Shown in pieces: positions 1 through 10,610 of a DNA stretch of 64,000 nucleotides. This DNA is from Lithodes maja (taxonomy: Eukaryota; Arthropoda; Malacostraca; Decapoda; Lithodidae): contig JBAKBP010000678.1 of the NCBI GenBank assembly GCA_037953745.1, positions 1-64,000 of the forward strand, read 5' to 3'. How positions within the stretch are numbered: the first letter of the stretch is position 1; each line of letters opens with the position of its first letter. The notes beneath the pieces are model-generated. The model worked only from the letters and a program-made list of their open reading frames with translations. It was not told the origin of the DNA and searched no databases. The position numbers and the translations under genes were made by a program.

Positions 1-1451
1 ATAGAGCCAGGGAGGGGGGGGGTTAGTGGGGGAGATAGACATTATAGAGCCAGGGAGGGGGGGGGGTTAGTGGGGGAGATAGAGCCAGGGAGGGGGGGGG
101 GGTTAGTGGGGGAGATAGAGCCAGGGAGGGGGGGGGGGTTAGTGGGAGAGATAGACATTATAGAGCCAGGGAGGGGGGGGGGGTTAGAGGGGGAGATAGA
201 GCCAGGGAGGGGGGGGGGTTAGTGGGGGAGATAGACATTATAGAGCCAGGGAGGGGGGGGGTTAGTGGGGGAGATAGAGCCAGGGAGGGGGGAGGGGGTT
301 AGTGGGGGAGATAGACATTATAGAGCCAGGGAGGGGGGGGGGGGGTTAGTGGGGGAGATAGACATTATAGAGCCAGGGAGGGGGGGGGGGGTTAGTGGGG
401 GAGATAGTGACATTATAGAGCCAGGGAGGGGGGGGGGTTAGTGGGGGAGATAGACATTATAGAGCCAGGGAGGGGGGGGGGGGGTTAGTGGGGGAGATAG
501 AGCCAGGGAGGGGGGGGGGGTTAGTGGGGGAGATAGACATTATAGAGCCAGGGAGGGGGGGTTAGTGGGGGAGATAGAGCCAGGGAGGGGGGGGGTTAGT
601 GGGGGAGATAGAGCCAGGGAGGGGGGGGGTTAGTGGGAGAGATAGACATTATAGAGCCAGGGAGGGGGGGGGGGTGTTAGAGTGGGAGATAGAGCCAGGG
701 AGGGGGGGGGGGGGTTAGTGGGGGAGATAGACATTATAGAGCCAGGGAGGGGGGGGGGGTTAGTGGGGGAGATAGAGCCAGGGAGGGGGGGGGGTTAGTG
801 GGGGAGATAGACATTATAGAGCCAGGGAGGGGGGGGGGGTTAGTGGGGGAGATAGACATTATAGAGCCAGGGAGGGGGGGGGGGGGTTAGTGGGGGAGAT
901 AGACATTATAGAGCCAGGGAGGGGGGGGGGGTTAGTGGGGGAGATAGACATTATAGAGCCAGGGAGGGGGGGGGGGGTTAGTGGGGGAGATAGTGACATT
1001 ATAGAGCCAGGGAGGGGGGGGGGGTTAGTCGGGGAGATAGAAATTATAGAGCCAGGGAGGGGGGGGGGGGGTTAGTGGGGGAGATAGAGCCAGGGAGGGG
1101 GGGGGTTAGTGGGGGAGATACACATTATAGAGCCAGGGAGGGGGGGGGGGTTAGTGGGGGAGATAGAGCCAGGAAGGGGGGGGGGGTTAGTGGGGGAGAT
1201 AGACATTATAGAGCCAGGGAGGGGGGGGTTAGTGGGGGAGATAGAGCCAGGGAGGGGGGGGGGTTAGTGAGGGAGATAGACATTATAGAGCCAGGGAGGG
1301 GGGGGGGGGTTAGTGGGGGAGATAGAGCCAGGGGGGGGGGGGGTTAGTGGGGGAGATAGACATTATAGAGCCAGGGAGGGGGGGGGGTTAGTGGGGGAGA
1401 TAGTGACATTATAGAGCCAGGGAGGGGGGGGGGGGGGTTAGTGGGGGAGAT
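1..1451. repeat. G-rich minisatellite
   Basis: Roughly 35 tandem units alternate between a short form (about 36 bp) and a longer form that also carries ACATTATAGAGCC. Each unit contains GTTAGTGGGGGAGATAG and then a run of 8-15 G. The plus strand is almost free of C outside GAGCCAGGG, so the array has extreme strand asymmetry and many G tracts able to form quadruplexes. It starts before the window. The short open frames through it are by-products of the repeat. Confidence 0.95.
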
Positions 1452-1458
1452 ACACACA

Positions 1459-1832
1459 CTAGGGGGGGTGACCTACTTTTTTGTTCTCCTTTTCTCTTTC
1501 TCTGGGTTGTATCCATTCGGCCCCATTCAGCCTAGTGTTTTAAAATATTTATCCACCTCCAGGTGTCGACTTTTTTCCTGGCGAGCGATAGCGAGCTAGC
1601 ATTGTATGAAGAAATCCGGGTTCGACAGAGACTTTTTTTTCTATCGAAAGATGTACAAATTTAGCCGGCTGTCAAATTTTTTTTTTTTTTTAAATATGCT
1701 GGCTCGGTGCCGCTTGCCAGAAAAAAATTGATACCTGGATGGGAATAAACGTCTTAAAATAGTAGGCTGAATGGGGCCGAATGAATACAAGCCACATAGA
1801 GAGGGAGGGAGGGAGAGAGAAAACAAAAACAG
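1459..1832 (+). mobile_element. MITE family B, copy 1 (fold-back, ends decayed)
   Basis: Same sequence as the copies at 3730, 24314 and 28737. The two halves are inverted repeats of each other, containing TATCCATTCGGCCCCATTCA and its complement, with CTGGCGAGCGATAGCGAG near the middle. The left TTAA is mutated and the right end is truncated. It carries no coding sequence. Confidence 0.7.
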
Positions 1833-1900
1833 CACCAAAATAGCGTGGCGGAAATAGGTGTCAATCTCTCTTACTATAGAGTCTCCAGTGCTGCTTGGTG

Positions 1901-2113
1901 CTATACCCTGTTCCAAATAGGGAAGCTAGAAATCCTCAACCCTAACCTCTGTAACTCAAAAATGGCTAGAGCAAATGGGCTGTAAGTTTCCACACCTATA
2001 TCTTGGTTGACCCTTCCCATATGGTAGAAATATTAGCTGGATTACTCTAGTGGTTTGTTAGTTAGAGGTTAATGTTCAAGAGTTTTGGCCGCCATATTTG
2101 GAACACGGTATAG
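1901..2113. mobile_element. MITE family E, copy 1
   Basis: Imperfect palindrome with ends CTATACC...GGTATAG. The interior has the family hallmark CTAACCTCTGTAACTC, then GCTAGAGCAAATGGGCTGTA, and later TGGTAGAAATATTAGCT. Related copies lie at 8101, 13866, 17560, 24831, 34818, 46752 and 59161. Non-coding. Confidence 0.75.
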
Positions 2114-2164
2114 TTACCTGCTGCTCTAATGTTTGTTACTAACTCTTATCATTGGAAATTATTA

Positions 2165-2212
2165 ATTCTATTAAAAAAAAAAAAATGGGGAATGGGCCTG
2201 AACAAATAGATA
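2165..2212 (+). repeat. 3' end fragment of GATA-tailed RTE-like LINE
   Basis: A-rich stretch followed by TGGGGAATGGGCCTGA and AATAGATAGA, matching the last bases of the LINE at 35195-37152 (GGGGATTGGGCCTGAGCATA then GATA repeats). Only the tail survives. Confidence 0.5.
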
Positions 2213-2214
2213 GA

Positions 2215-2505
2215 ATTATTTTTTTAGTTTGCCCCTAGACCTCCATCATGCTTTAAAAATACCTATAAAACCCCCCCTTCGAGACAAATTTGTAAATTTT
2301 CCGGCCAAAGGCCGGTAGGCTTGCTTTCGTTTGCCAGGAAAAAATCAACACCTAAATGGCAGAAAGTCTTAAAATTGACAAAGAAATTGGACGAAAGGTC
2401 TTAAAATCGCCACACTAATGAGTCTTTGAATCTCAAAACTAATGGGGCTAAACATGAGGGAGAAAGAGGCCCAGAAAGAAAAAGCCTTAAAAAGAGAACA
2501 TTACA
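2215..2505 (-). mobile_element. MITE family A, copy 1 (degraded)
   Basis: Contains CTAGACCTCCATCA, CCGGCCAAAGGCCGG, a CTTTCG-type segment and ACTAATGGGGCTAAACATGA in the order seen in the complete copy at 21713-22038. The terminal TTAA sites are not clear. Non-coding. Confidence 0.6.
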
Positions 2506-2589
2506 AACAAATATCCGGGAGATCCTTGACGAGCGAATAATAATTATTACATCCATGCATTAACAAAGCCCTCTTAGATATATAAATAC

Positions 2590-3100
2590 TAACCCCTTCT
2601 GTACCGGCGACATACTTTTACCTTTTTCTCGTGATTGTTAGACGATTTGATTCAGTTTATAAAGAGCCTCCAGTAATTAACAGGCTTCGAACTATTTCAC
2701 TTAACCCTTTTTACTACCATAAATCCTTCTTAACCCTCTGTCTCATATGACGCGACCGCGTCATATGGCGGTATTGCCCAAAGGTATCCTATGACGCTTC
2801 TGCGTCATATGAACCTAGTGAAATAGCTCAATAAGTAAGTTATATGACACTTTTGCATCATATTGAGCTCAGTAAGTTATGTAAGTTAGATCAGAATCTG
2901 TTGATTGGTTGCAACCCCAAATTCCTCTGACTTTTAACGGTCCCTCAGTGTGAGAAAGACTGTTGTGGGGGAAATACCAGGCGCTCGGGCAACCCCTATC
3001 TTACGTAAGTTAATATGTCTGGGGGGGTTAGGCTGCACAAAATCGTCTATATATAGCTACAGACAAATTAAAAAGACGTCGCCGGTACCGAAGGGCTTAA
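2590..3100. mobile_element. MITE family C, copy 1, with nested insertion
   Basis: Left end AACCCCTTCTGTACCGGCGA and right end GTCGCCGGTACCGAAGGGCT-TAA form the ~210-bp palindromic family C. The two halves are separated by another TTAA element at 2730-3031. The join AAATCCTTCT / GGCTGCACAAAATCGTCT rebuilds the family centre. Confidence 0.75.
2730..3031. mobile_element. TTAA-bounded element nested in family C copy
   Basis: Begins TTAACCCTCTG and ends GGGGGGGTTAG, a weak inverted terminus. It sits exactly at the TTAA in the middle of the family C element. It contains palindromic ATGACGCGACCGCGTCAT at the left and has no coding potential. Confidence 0.55.
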
Positions 3101-3221
3101 AAAACATTTATTTGACATTTGGTCAACGTTAAAATCTTTGTTTAGAGGATATACTTAAGGCAATATTGCTGTTGTTAATAAAAACAATATTATTCAGCTC
3201 GAGAAAAAAACTTAAACGGTG

Positions 3222-3310
3222 TTGGTGGTGTAATGGTTTAGATGCTTATGTTCTGGGTGTGGTGTCCTGAGTTTGAATCCCGAGTGGATCATATGCCTTC
3301 ATTAATTTAT
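3222..3310 (+). mobile_element. tRNA-like SINE head (probable)
   Basis: TGGTGTAATGGTTTAGATGC resembles an A box, and GAGTTTGAATCCC, about 45 bp downstream, resembles a B box with one mismatch. This is the spacing of an internal pol III promoter. There is no cloverleaf with paired acceptor arms, so it is read as a SINE head and not a tRNA gene. Confidence 0.45.
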
Positions 3311-3535
3311 TCAAGTGCATTGGGGTTTGTAATGGAGGATTAATGTTAAGAACGGGGTGTTCCTTAATATCATAGGGGGGAATGGTGCTAATTATAAAAA
3401 AAAAGGCAAAAAAACTTATCAAAATCACTATGGGAAAATAAAAAGCATTGAAGCTTTAGCAAACAATACTATGCATACTATGAGTCGCCCCCCCCCCCCC
3501 CCCCCTCAAAAAAAAAGGAAAAAAAAGAGGGAAAA

Positions 3536-3600
3536 AAGACAAAAATAGGAAAAGTGGGAATTGGGCCTGGGTATATAAAATAGATAGAATACTAGGAAAT
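3536..3600 (+). repeat. GATA-LINE tail fragment
   Basis: GTGGGAATTGGGCCTGGGTATA followed by AATAGATAG, a diverged copy of the LINE tail seen intact at 37105-37152. It lies after a C-run/A-rich tract at 3488-3545. Confidence 0.4.
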
Positions 3601-3729
3601 ATATATATACCCAAAAGGCAAAGTAAAGCTGAAGATTTTCCAATTTTGTTGTAAAGTGTAGGAGATTATAAAGTTGATGAAGTCAGTGAAGAAAATGAGG
3701 ATTGTTTTTACTGTTAGCTAGTCAATGGG

Positions 3730-4112
3730 TTAAGGGGGCCCACCTTGCTTTTTTCTCTTTCTCTCCCTCTCTCTATGGCTTGTATCCATTCGGCCCCATT
3801 CAGCCTACTGTTTTAAGGTGTTTACCCCCATTCAGGTGTCAATATTTTCCTGGCGAGTGGTAGCGAGCCAGCATATATATATTTTTGTTTTGACAGCAAG
3901 CTAAATTTGTACATTTTTCGATAGAAACATTTCTGGATTTCTCCATACAATGCTGGCCCGTTATCACTCGCCAGGAAGAAATTGACACTTGGATGGGGAT
4001 AAACGTCTTAAAACAGTTGGCTGAATGGGGCCGAATGGATACAAGCCAGGAAAAGAGAGAAAACGAGATAAAAAAAAAAAAAAAAAAAAAAAAAAACGGT
4101 GACCCCCCTTAA
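3730..4112 (+). mobile_element. MITE family B, copy 2 (complete, 383 bp)
   Basis: Flanked by TTAA on both sides (3730-3733 and 4109-4112). Ends are TTAAGGGGGCCCACC and GGTGACCCCCCTTAA. The whole element folds back on itself. It has exactly the same length as the copy at 24314-24696. The right TTAA is shared with the next element. Confidence 0.85.
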
Positions 4113-4562
4113 CCCGTCCAGCCCCGGCTAGTTTTGTAATGTTTGTTCACCAGAACCCGGCCGGTTTTCAAAAAATGGTTTTATTCCAGAAACAATAGCG
4201 AATGGGTTAGGAATGAAGGAAAAACCACGAAAAACCGCTCAAAAAGCTTAAAGAATGGTCCTACAGAGCCCCCGAAAACGTATTTTACAAGAGTAAAAAA
4301 TTGAAGGCAATTACCCCAAAAAAACAGGTTATTGCGCGCTCCCGCGCACGCACGTGGACTTTGAGAGTTTTCAACCATCGGCACGGTTGCGTGGGATACG
4401 TACACAGTTCCCATACAAATCTGAGCCCTCTTGCGTGGCTACACCTGAGGTTACGGTCGGCGCAATTAGGGGCAATTAGGGTGACGCGCCAGGCGCGTCT
4501 CTGGGGCTGTGCGTTACATACATCGCCGACGCGCCAGGCGCGTCGCTGGGGCTGTACGGGTT
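4109..4562. mobile_element. TTAA element with piggyBac-like termini (454 bp)
   Basis: Starts TTAACCCGTCCAGCCCCGG; the right end read inward is TTAACCCGTACAGCCCCAG. These termini closely match the right terminus of the piggyBac element at 53880-58178 (TTAACCCTCCAGCCCCGG). Two copies of the 17-bp palindrome GACGCGCCAGGCGCGTC, each followed by TCTGGGGCTGT or GCTGGGGCTGT, sit at 4482 and 4529 as subterminal repeats. Non-coding, so presumably mobilised in trans. Confidence 0.7.
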
Positions 4563-4884
4563 AAGACTGGTACCCAAAATGGTATCAACACTTAGTACAC
4601 CACTTGGTACACCACTTAGTACAGTACAGTACCACCCATGCATGCACCACCTTAGTTCATGGGCCACGTGAATTTTGGTTCCACATCAGAGGGTTTTCAG
4701 ATGCCATTATAATCTACAAAGACAATTTATATAATATTGTGGAGATGTTACTTTGATATAATAAGCATGGTCAATAACTGTCCATATCATTAATTGTATG
4801 GAGATTATGCTGAAATTTTGACCCGCTTAAAGGTACCGTTTCATATGATTTCAGGATTTGGCCCATCGGTTACTATATACAGTA

Positions 4885-4949
<65 letters not shown>

Positions 4950-5216
4950 ATATATTAATATGGTAGTTTAACCAGACTACCGAGTCACATTAAGAGACTC
5001 TCTCATCGACAACTAAAATCCCACAGTTGAAAGAGGAAGAGACATTTCCCGTACATCTGCAAGAGGCTTCAAAAGGAGAGGGTATTAGTGTAAACATTGG
5101 CTTTACCATCCTCCCAAGCCAGTAGCTAGACCCATATATTGCATCCACAAGGCTAGAGAAGCAGGTTTAAGAGCGGAAGTAACTCCAATATGGAAAGGCA
5201 TGCATACAGATCATAG
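4563..5216. other. No gene; short tandem and TA repeats
   Basis: Holds three ~15-bp repeats of the ACACCACTTAGTAC type near 4595-4625 and a (TA)n microsatellite at about 4889-4960. I see no exon, promoter or transposon end in the rest. Confidence 0.6.
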
Positions 5217-5334
5217 TTAATCCTTTCTATACCAGTGACGTCCTTCTCGTTACGTTCTGGCAATTGTTAGACGATTGTATTCAGCTAAGAAAGGTCCTCC
5301 AGCAATTAACAGGCTTTGAGCTCTCTCAATATTC

Positions 5335-5757
5335 CTTTGTTGTTGTTGTTGCTGTTCCTCAGGCTGTCTGGCCGAGCAGCCCCAAGGTCCCGAGCAAGGC
5401 CAAGGCCATAACCGAGCGACCCCACAGAACCCTCCCAGCTTACCACTAATAATGCCCAGGTGACCGAAGCCACTCAAAGGCGGGGAGCTGAGGAGGGTGC
5501 GGAAACGCCCGGGAAACAAAAGCCCCACCCAAGGCCCTGTGCCCCTCAGCAATTATAAAGGGAAAGTTGAGGGGCAAAGGAAAAATGTGACTCTTTGGCT
5601 CCCAATCTGCCAGGGTTGGCAGTAGGGAGGTCAATCCACGGAAAAGACACCGTCACTTGAGATCAAGAAAATATATAAGTAAAAGGAACGGTCAGAGTAA
5701 GCTATGGGTATGGCAGGGAACGCTCAACTCTCATTCTGATAGACCAGCCCATCACCA
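5335..5757 (-). mobile_element. AAC-tailed short retroelement J, copy 1
   Basis: On the minus strand it ends with a diverged form of CTGTTCGGCCAGGCAGCTT followed by (AAC)n, seen on the plus strand as GTTGTTGTTGTTG at 5338. It is 5' truncated relative to the full copies at 29648 and 40135. It has no ORF of its own; open frames in it are shared by all copies only because the DNA is repeated. Confidence 0.75.
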
Positions 5758-5767
5758 CTTTGTACTA

Positions 5768-6296
5768 CCATACATACATACAAGTTTAAAGACCATTTTG
5801 TCCACAGAGAATGTGGTTACAGTCTCGCATCCTAAATGGCAGCTTTCTAGGCGGCACTATCAAGGGCTGCCTCTGTTGTCAAGTTCTTTATTTTGAGATC
5901 GAACCGTAGTACCTGAGCCCACGTCATTCTAGGTCCACCCCTACGCGCAGCTCCCCCCACGTTCACAGTCCGGCATTTCTTCACCCAGTTCTGATCATCC
6001 ATTCTCTCCACATGTCCAAACCAACCAAGTTGACTCTTGCGCATCACTTCACTGACACTCCTAATGCCCAGACGCCTTCTCAATTCCTAGCTCGATATCC
6101 TGTCCCTGAGATTAACCCCACACATCCATCTCGCCATTCTCTTCTCATTCCGTTCCATTCTATTGACATCCTCCGCTTTAACCGGCCACATCTCCGAGGC
6201 ATAGGTCATCGTGCTCCTAACACACGTGGTATACACCTTCCCTTTAAGGTGGGGTGGGAGCCCTCTCATGGTCAGGAGTGGCAACAGCTCTCTAAA
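5768..6296 (-). pseudogene. RTE-like LINE, C-terminal ORF2 fragment with one stop
   Basis: Two minus-strand frames in the same phase (6320-6087 and 6083-5847) are separated by one TAG. They encode the end of a LINE reverse transcriptase ORF: KVYTTCVRSTMTYASEMW, then LGWFGHVERMDDQNW and a basic, glycine-rich tail. The GHVERM motif is typical of RTE-type C-termini. The 3' end has a short ACAT/ATGT tail at about 5768-5782. The catalytic RT core is missing, so this is a dead 5'-truncated copy. A second 3' end of the same family lies at 8893-9082. Confidence 0.75.
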
Positions 6297-6887
6297 ATAG
6301 ATCCTTCCTACACTGCACAAAATCGTCTAAATTTAGCTAGAATAAAATTAAGATGTCGTCGGTACAGAAGGGGTTGACTGGCTAATTCTAAACATGCTCA
6401 TAATGGGAAACACTTGCTGACGGGATTAAATGGCTACATTAATTTAAATTATTGTATAGAATTAGTCTGTAATCATTGGAAAAATGTATACATTATTGTT
6501 AAATTTTAAGATTAATTTGGCTCAACACTTCCCTTCAACCTTTAAAAGAAAAGGGTTGCCCGCCACTACCTTAGGAAGTAAGCAAAGAGTAAAATTATTT
6601 AATGTAGTTACTGGTTGCTGCAAAGTAGAAGAGAGTTTAATATTCCCTGAAAAGAAGCAGTTATGAGATGATCTGCAGATTGAAAAACTGTATGATTATT
6701 ATAATGCAGGGAGTACAAAGGAAATCAAGCAACAGGTCCAGCGACCCCTCAAGGCTGCTTGCCCTCCAAAACACTGATGGTCAAGTGTCCAAACAGTAGT
6801 TTAGAGTGGGTAAGGGAAACATGGAAAGGGAAGACTGCCCTGGGACAAATGTCCGTGGCAGGATTAGATGTTAGTAGGGGACAGTAG

Positions 6888-7098
6888 TTAACCCCTTGAA
6901 GCTCGGACGCGTTTTAGCAGTTTATTTTGGCTATCATTAGACGATTTTATGCAGCTTAGAAAGGATCTGTGGGTATTAAAAGGGTAAATACTATCAATTA
7001 ACCCTCTTACTTCCATATACCTTTCCTAATCTGAATAAAATAGTTAATAATTACCAAAAAAACAGAAAAAAATGTGTATTGGATCTTGAAAGGGTTAA
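6888..7098. mobile_element. MITE family C, copy 3
   Basis: TTAA at both ends (6888 and 7095). The left end TTAACCCCTTGAAGCTCGGA and right end CTTGAAAGGGTTAA are inverted, with a palindromic interior (TTAGACGATTTTATGCAGC). 211 bp, the family length. Confidence 0.75.
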
Positions 7099-7207
7099 AA
7101 AGCATGCGGTTACAAGTATTGCATCAACAACAACAACGGGCGGTAAATTGCCACGTCTTCCTCTTGATTTCTTACCAATTATATAGATTTTGTTGTGAAA
7201 TATGCTG

Positions 7208-7429
7208 ATTGACCACTTGCGAGTTTCATTCTATAAGGAAGTTGGAGCTGCAGACTACGATATTTAGCAGAATTAACAGCTAAAATGCGGTTGTAGTACA
7301 TTTATAAATACATAAAACCCAATTCAACATACTTTCTATCCATCAGAAACCTACATTATCATATTTCTGCTTAATAGCGATGTTTACGGCTCCAACTTCC
7401 TTATAGCCTGAAACTCGCAAGTGGTCAAT
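7208..7429. mobile_element. MITE family K, copy 1 (complete)
   Basis: Inverted ends of about 40 bp: ATTGACCACTTGCGAGTTTC on the left and its complement GCAAGTGGTCAAT on the right, with TATAAGGAAGTTGGAGC in both arms. Further copies are at 8830-9233 and 30719-30865. Non-coding. Confidence 0.75.
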
Positions 7430-7643
7430 TATGAAAGCTTGGTATTAATATGATAATAGACATAGTAGTTTCACCTTGTTCCATTACCTATCGAGAAAAA
7501 AGTTACTAAGGGATTCAATTTGCCGTCAGCCGAGATGAAACCGACTTTCATATATACACATACTATTTCAAGTAGTACACTCTAGGAAATAAATTGCGAC
7601 CTAGAGTTTTCGAAGCTATCCTGAACTGAATCGAACCTCCTTA

Positions 7644-7876
7644 TTAACCCTTTCACGCATTTATGATGCAGAGGTTGCCAGATTAGCAATAAGAAATAGA
7701 GTTCTCTCTCTTATAATTACCTCTCCAAAATTAGTTTTCTGCCCACAGCTACCTCAAAGACAACTGCAGAGGTTGAAGTAACTAAACTAAAGGTTTCTAA
7801 ATACCCCTGATGGTAACAAAGGCTTTAAAGTATCCCCAATAGGCTCAAAATCGCGTCGTATATCGGAGAGGGTTAA
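7644..7876. mobile_element. TTAA-bounded MITE, 233 bp
   Basis: TTAACCCTTTCACGC at the left; the right end read inward is TTAACCCTCTCCGAT. TTAA lies on both sides. No coding sequence. It falls in the broad TTAACCCTY group that fills this window, but I see no second copy of its interior. Confidence 0.5.
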
Positions 7877-8100
7877 TGTCTTACCTAATCTTTACATTTG
7901 GGAGGTTCGTGTTGCTGTCCGAGGGTTCATATTATGCCAGGATTTATGTCTAAGAGTGCAAAGGATAGATTATACACTCATCCAATCTTCTAATTATACA
8001 TTTACCGGTATGTGCAATTCGTATTAGCATTATTCCTTCTATTGATTCTCCGTCAGAGCAATTCTTACCAACTATACCTCAAGTCATTCACACAAGATCA

Positions 8101-8518
8101 CTATACCCTGTTCAATGTAGGTAGGCCAGAAATCCCAACCCCTACCTCTCATAACTCTTAAACGACTATACTCGGTTTAATTTTATCCGATGGTAAATTG
8201 GGTCTCTTAGCAGCTGATTTCTCGATACTTCATGGACAAATATTTAACTATATCTCCGCATCATATTAATACCAAGTTTGTTGTATGATTAGCACCATAT
8301 TTCACTACATAATCTTCAAACTAACTTGATGGGAACTTTGTAATTTACCGTCAGTTGAAAAGAAATGGACTATAGAGTAAGCGGGCTAATATCTCTAGGC
8401 CTACCACTTAAAAAGGGTCAGCCGGGAAATAGGTGTGGAAATTCATAGCCCATTTGCTCCAGCCCTTTTAGTTACAGAGGTTATGTGGCCTACCTATAAT
8501 GAATGTACAGTATTATAG
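8101..8518. mobile_element. MITE family E, copy 2 (expanded)
   Basis: Left end CTATACCCTGTTCAATGTAG and right end ACCTATAATGAATGTACAGTATTATAG. Contains CCCCTACCTCTCATAACTC and later AGCCCATTTGCTCCAGCCC in opposite orientation. It is about twice the usual length because of an unrecognised insert in the middle. Confidence 0.6.
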
Positions 8519-8526
8519 CTCGGCCA

Positions 8527-8743
8527 TTAACCCTTTGAGGATCATGACGCGTTTTAACAGTTTATTCTGGCTATCATTAGACGATTTTAGACAGTTTACG
8601 ATGGATCTGTGGGAATCATAAGGGTAAAGACCGTCTCATTTAACCCTCTTGACTTCCATACACCCTTGCTAATCTGAATAAAACTGTATAATAACAGCCG
8701 GAAAGCAGAAAAGAAATGCGTATCGGATCTCGGAAGGGGTTAA
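8527..8743. mobile_element. MITE family C, copy 4 (complete)
   Basis: TTAA at 8527-8530 and 8740-8743. The left end TTAACCCTTTGAGGATCATG mirrors the right end CTCGGAAGGGGTTAA. The interior is close to the copy at 6888. Confidence 0.75.
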
Positions 8744-8829
8744 ACGATGGCAGAGTGACAGTGGAGGGATAAGTCAAGCAGGTACAGTACATAACATCAG
8801 TACCACTACAGCAAAGGAACTAGCACTAA

Positions 8830-9233
8830 GACCACTTGCCAGTTTGGGGCTATAAGGAAGTTAGAGCTGTAAACATCCACATTTGGAGCTGCGTGTAGGG
8901 GTAGACCTAGAATGACGTGGGATCAGGTACTCAGGTCCGATCTCAAAATAAAGAACTTGACAACAGAGGCAGCCCTTGACAGGCCACCATTTAGGACGCA
9001 AAAATGTAACCACATTCTCTGAGGATAAAACGGTCTTTAAACTTGTATGTATGTATGTATGTATGTATGTATGTATGTATATAATTATATAATGTTTGTG
9101 ATGGATAGAACGTTGGATAAAATGTATTGTAATTTATTTATATATGCACTATAACCATATATTAAATACTAATTCTGCTAAATATCGATGTCTACAGTGC
9201 CAAATTCCTTATAGCCTGAAACTTGCAAGTGGT
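8830..9233. mobile_element. MITE family K, copy 2, with LINE inserted
   Basis: Left arm GACCACTTGCCAGTTTG at 8830 and right arm CTGAAACTTGCAAGTGGT ending at 9233. The arms are pushed apart by an RTE-like LINE 3' end at about 8893-9082. Confidence 0.6.
8893..9082 (+). pseudogene. RTE-like LINE 3' end with (ATGT)n tail
   Basis: Matches the minus-strand LINE at 5768-6296: the shared segment runs from GGGGTAGACCTAGAATGACG through ATCTCAAAATAAAGAACTTG to the AAACTTGTATG end. It then has about seven ATGT repeats at 9051-9080. Only the last few dozen codons and the tail remain. Confidence 0.65.
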
Positions 9234-9328
9234 TAATTGCCATGCAAGCAAATGCACGAAATATAGCTACTGAATAACATGCACAAGATTCATCTGTGAT
9301 ACAATCGCCTGCAGGAATAAGTTATGTA

Positions 9329-9444
9329 CAGTCGACCCTCGATTTTACATACTTGTAGGGGGGAATACTGGCCCGTAAAGGCAAAATGTCTGTTATTTCC
9401 AAAATCCGTTAATTCGGGATCCGTAAAATCGAGGGTCGCCTGTG
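9329..9444. mobile_element. pogo/Tigger-type MITE
   Basis: TA then CAGTCGACCCTCGATTTTAC on the left and GTAAAATCGAGGGTCGCCTG on the right. Inverted ends beginning CAG next to TA are the signature of pogo-like Tc1/mariner elements. Only ~116 bp long, so non-autonomous. Confidence 0.65.
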
Positions 9445-9766
9445 ATTATCTTTGAAAATTTTTGATGCGCTTTTGTAATATTTCAAAACAATTCCTTTAG
9501 CCAGCTCAGCACCAAAATGGCGTCCGAAAAATAAAATGGTCGTTCTCTTTTACTATACGATTTCTAGTACCGATTTGAGATATAGCACTTTATTGACAAT
9601 GTTGCACAGATAGCCTCTTCAACGCTCCTCCTCATTTTGTGTTTTTAATAAGTCTGTCAACTTTCCGGAGTTCATTTCAACATCTTTTAAACTCTGTGTC
9701 AGCGATTCTGAGAAAAGAATAGCCACCCATACGGCAAACGTTCCGGCTGATTAGCTGTTTAGAGCG

Positions 9767-10388
9767 TTAACCTCTGAAGTGCGCATGGGGGTAATTGGAA
9801 ACGTCCCCCTGTGCTGACGTATTTGAGGTGTTTCCGTCACTAAAATATTCATTGTGCCATTAATAGCATTAATACTTATCCATATGCGCCTATTATGGGT
9901 TGATTATAAATGTATTAACCTGAAACAACAATAAAACGAGTGAAAACAGCGTTTGGATGGTCAAAATCGGAGATATAGCCCGCGAGTTGTATAATGTATG
10001 GGTGAGGCAACCGGCTTTCCCGCCAATTTCCCCCAAGGCCACTGAGACACAGTCGATCGATACTCTCTCTCTCTCTCTTGCACTCGCTTGCCATCAGTGA
10101 TGACAACACCCTGCTTGCAACTCGCTAATGTTAGCACGAAAATATACCTCAGAATAAGGGAATAACAGGGAAAATAGGTGATAACTGAAGGAGAGGAGGA
10201 AAGTGGGAAAGGAGGGGAGGTAGAGGACTGAGATTTTGCATGGCCCAGGGGCCAAAAAAAAAAAATAAAATAAATTTTTTTTTTTTTTTCGATGTCAAAA
10301 GTTGATTTTTTTTTTCACTCACTCATAAGAGTCTCCCCGCAGTCCGCCGGGGGAACTCTTAAGAGTCTCCCCGCAGTTCCCGGGTTAA
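9767..10388 (-). mobile_element. TTAA element family F, copy 1 (622 bp)
   Basis: TTAA at 9767-9770 and 10385-10388. Same sequence as 61347-61980 in reverse. Conserved blocks include ACAACTCGCGGGCTATATCT (reverse strand), a (CT)n tract, GGCCCCTGGGCCATGC with a long A/T run, and two copies of AAGAGTCTCCCCGCAGT at the right end. Its right TTAA is also the left TTAA of the next element. Confidence 0.8.
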
Positions 10389-10610
10389 GGGGAGATGGGT
10401 CTTTTTTCTAGTCTCCCATCTTCCTCATGCTTAGCCCCATTAGTTTTCACATTTTATGACGTTCGCCCCATTAGTTTGTCGATTTTAAAACCTTTCGTCC
10501 CATTTCTATACCAATATCAAGACCTTTCGTGCCATTGAAGTGTCGATATATTCCTGGCGAGTGATAGCAAGCCTGTAATTTTAAGAGAAATCGGCCTCAA
10601 GGCATTAAGG
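10385..10610 (+). mobile_element. MITE family A, copy 2 (right part lost)
   Basis: Starts TTAAGGGGAGATGGG, runs through CTTAGCCCCATTAGTTTTCA and CTTTCGTGCCATT to CTGGCGAGTGATAGCAAGCC, and stops inside the CCGGCC-type centre. Confidence 0.65.

Larger units (their letters stand above)
5217..6377. mobile_element. MITE family C, copy 2, split by two retroelements
   Basis: Left part TTAATCCTTTCTATACCAGT through AACAGGCTTTGAGCTCTCTC (to about 5330). The right part resumes about 6297 with GATCCTTCCTAC and ends at CGTCGGTACAGAAGGGGTTG. Everything between belongs to a short AAC-tailed retroelement and a LINE end, both on the minus strand. Confidence 0.65.

Noticed and set aside
890..1347. Glycine/arginine-rich frames in the first 1.4 kb
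   Set aside because: Produced by the minisatellite; the frame changes with G-run length from unit to unit.
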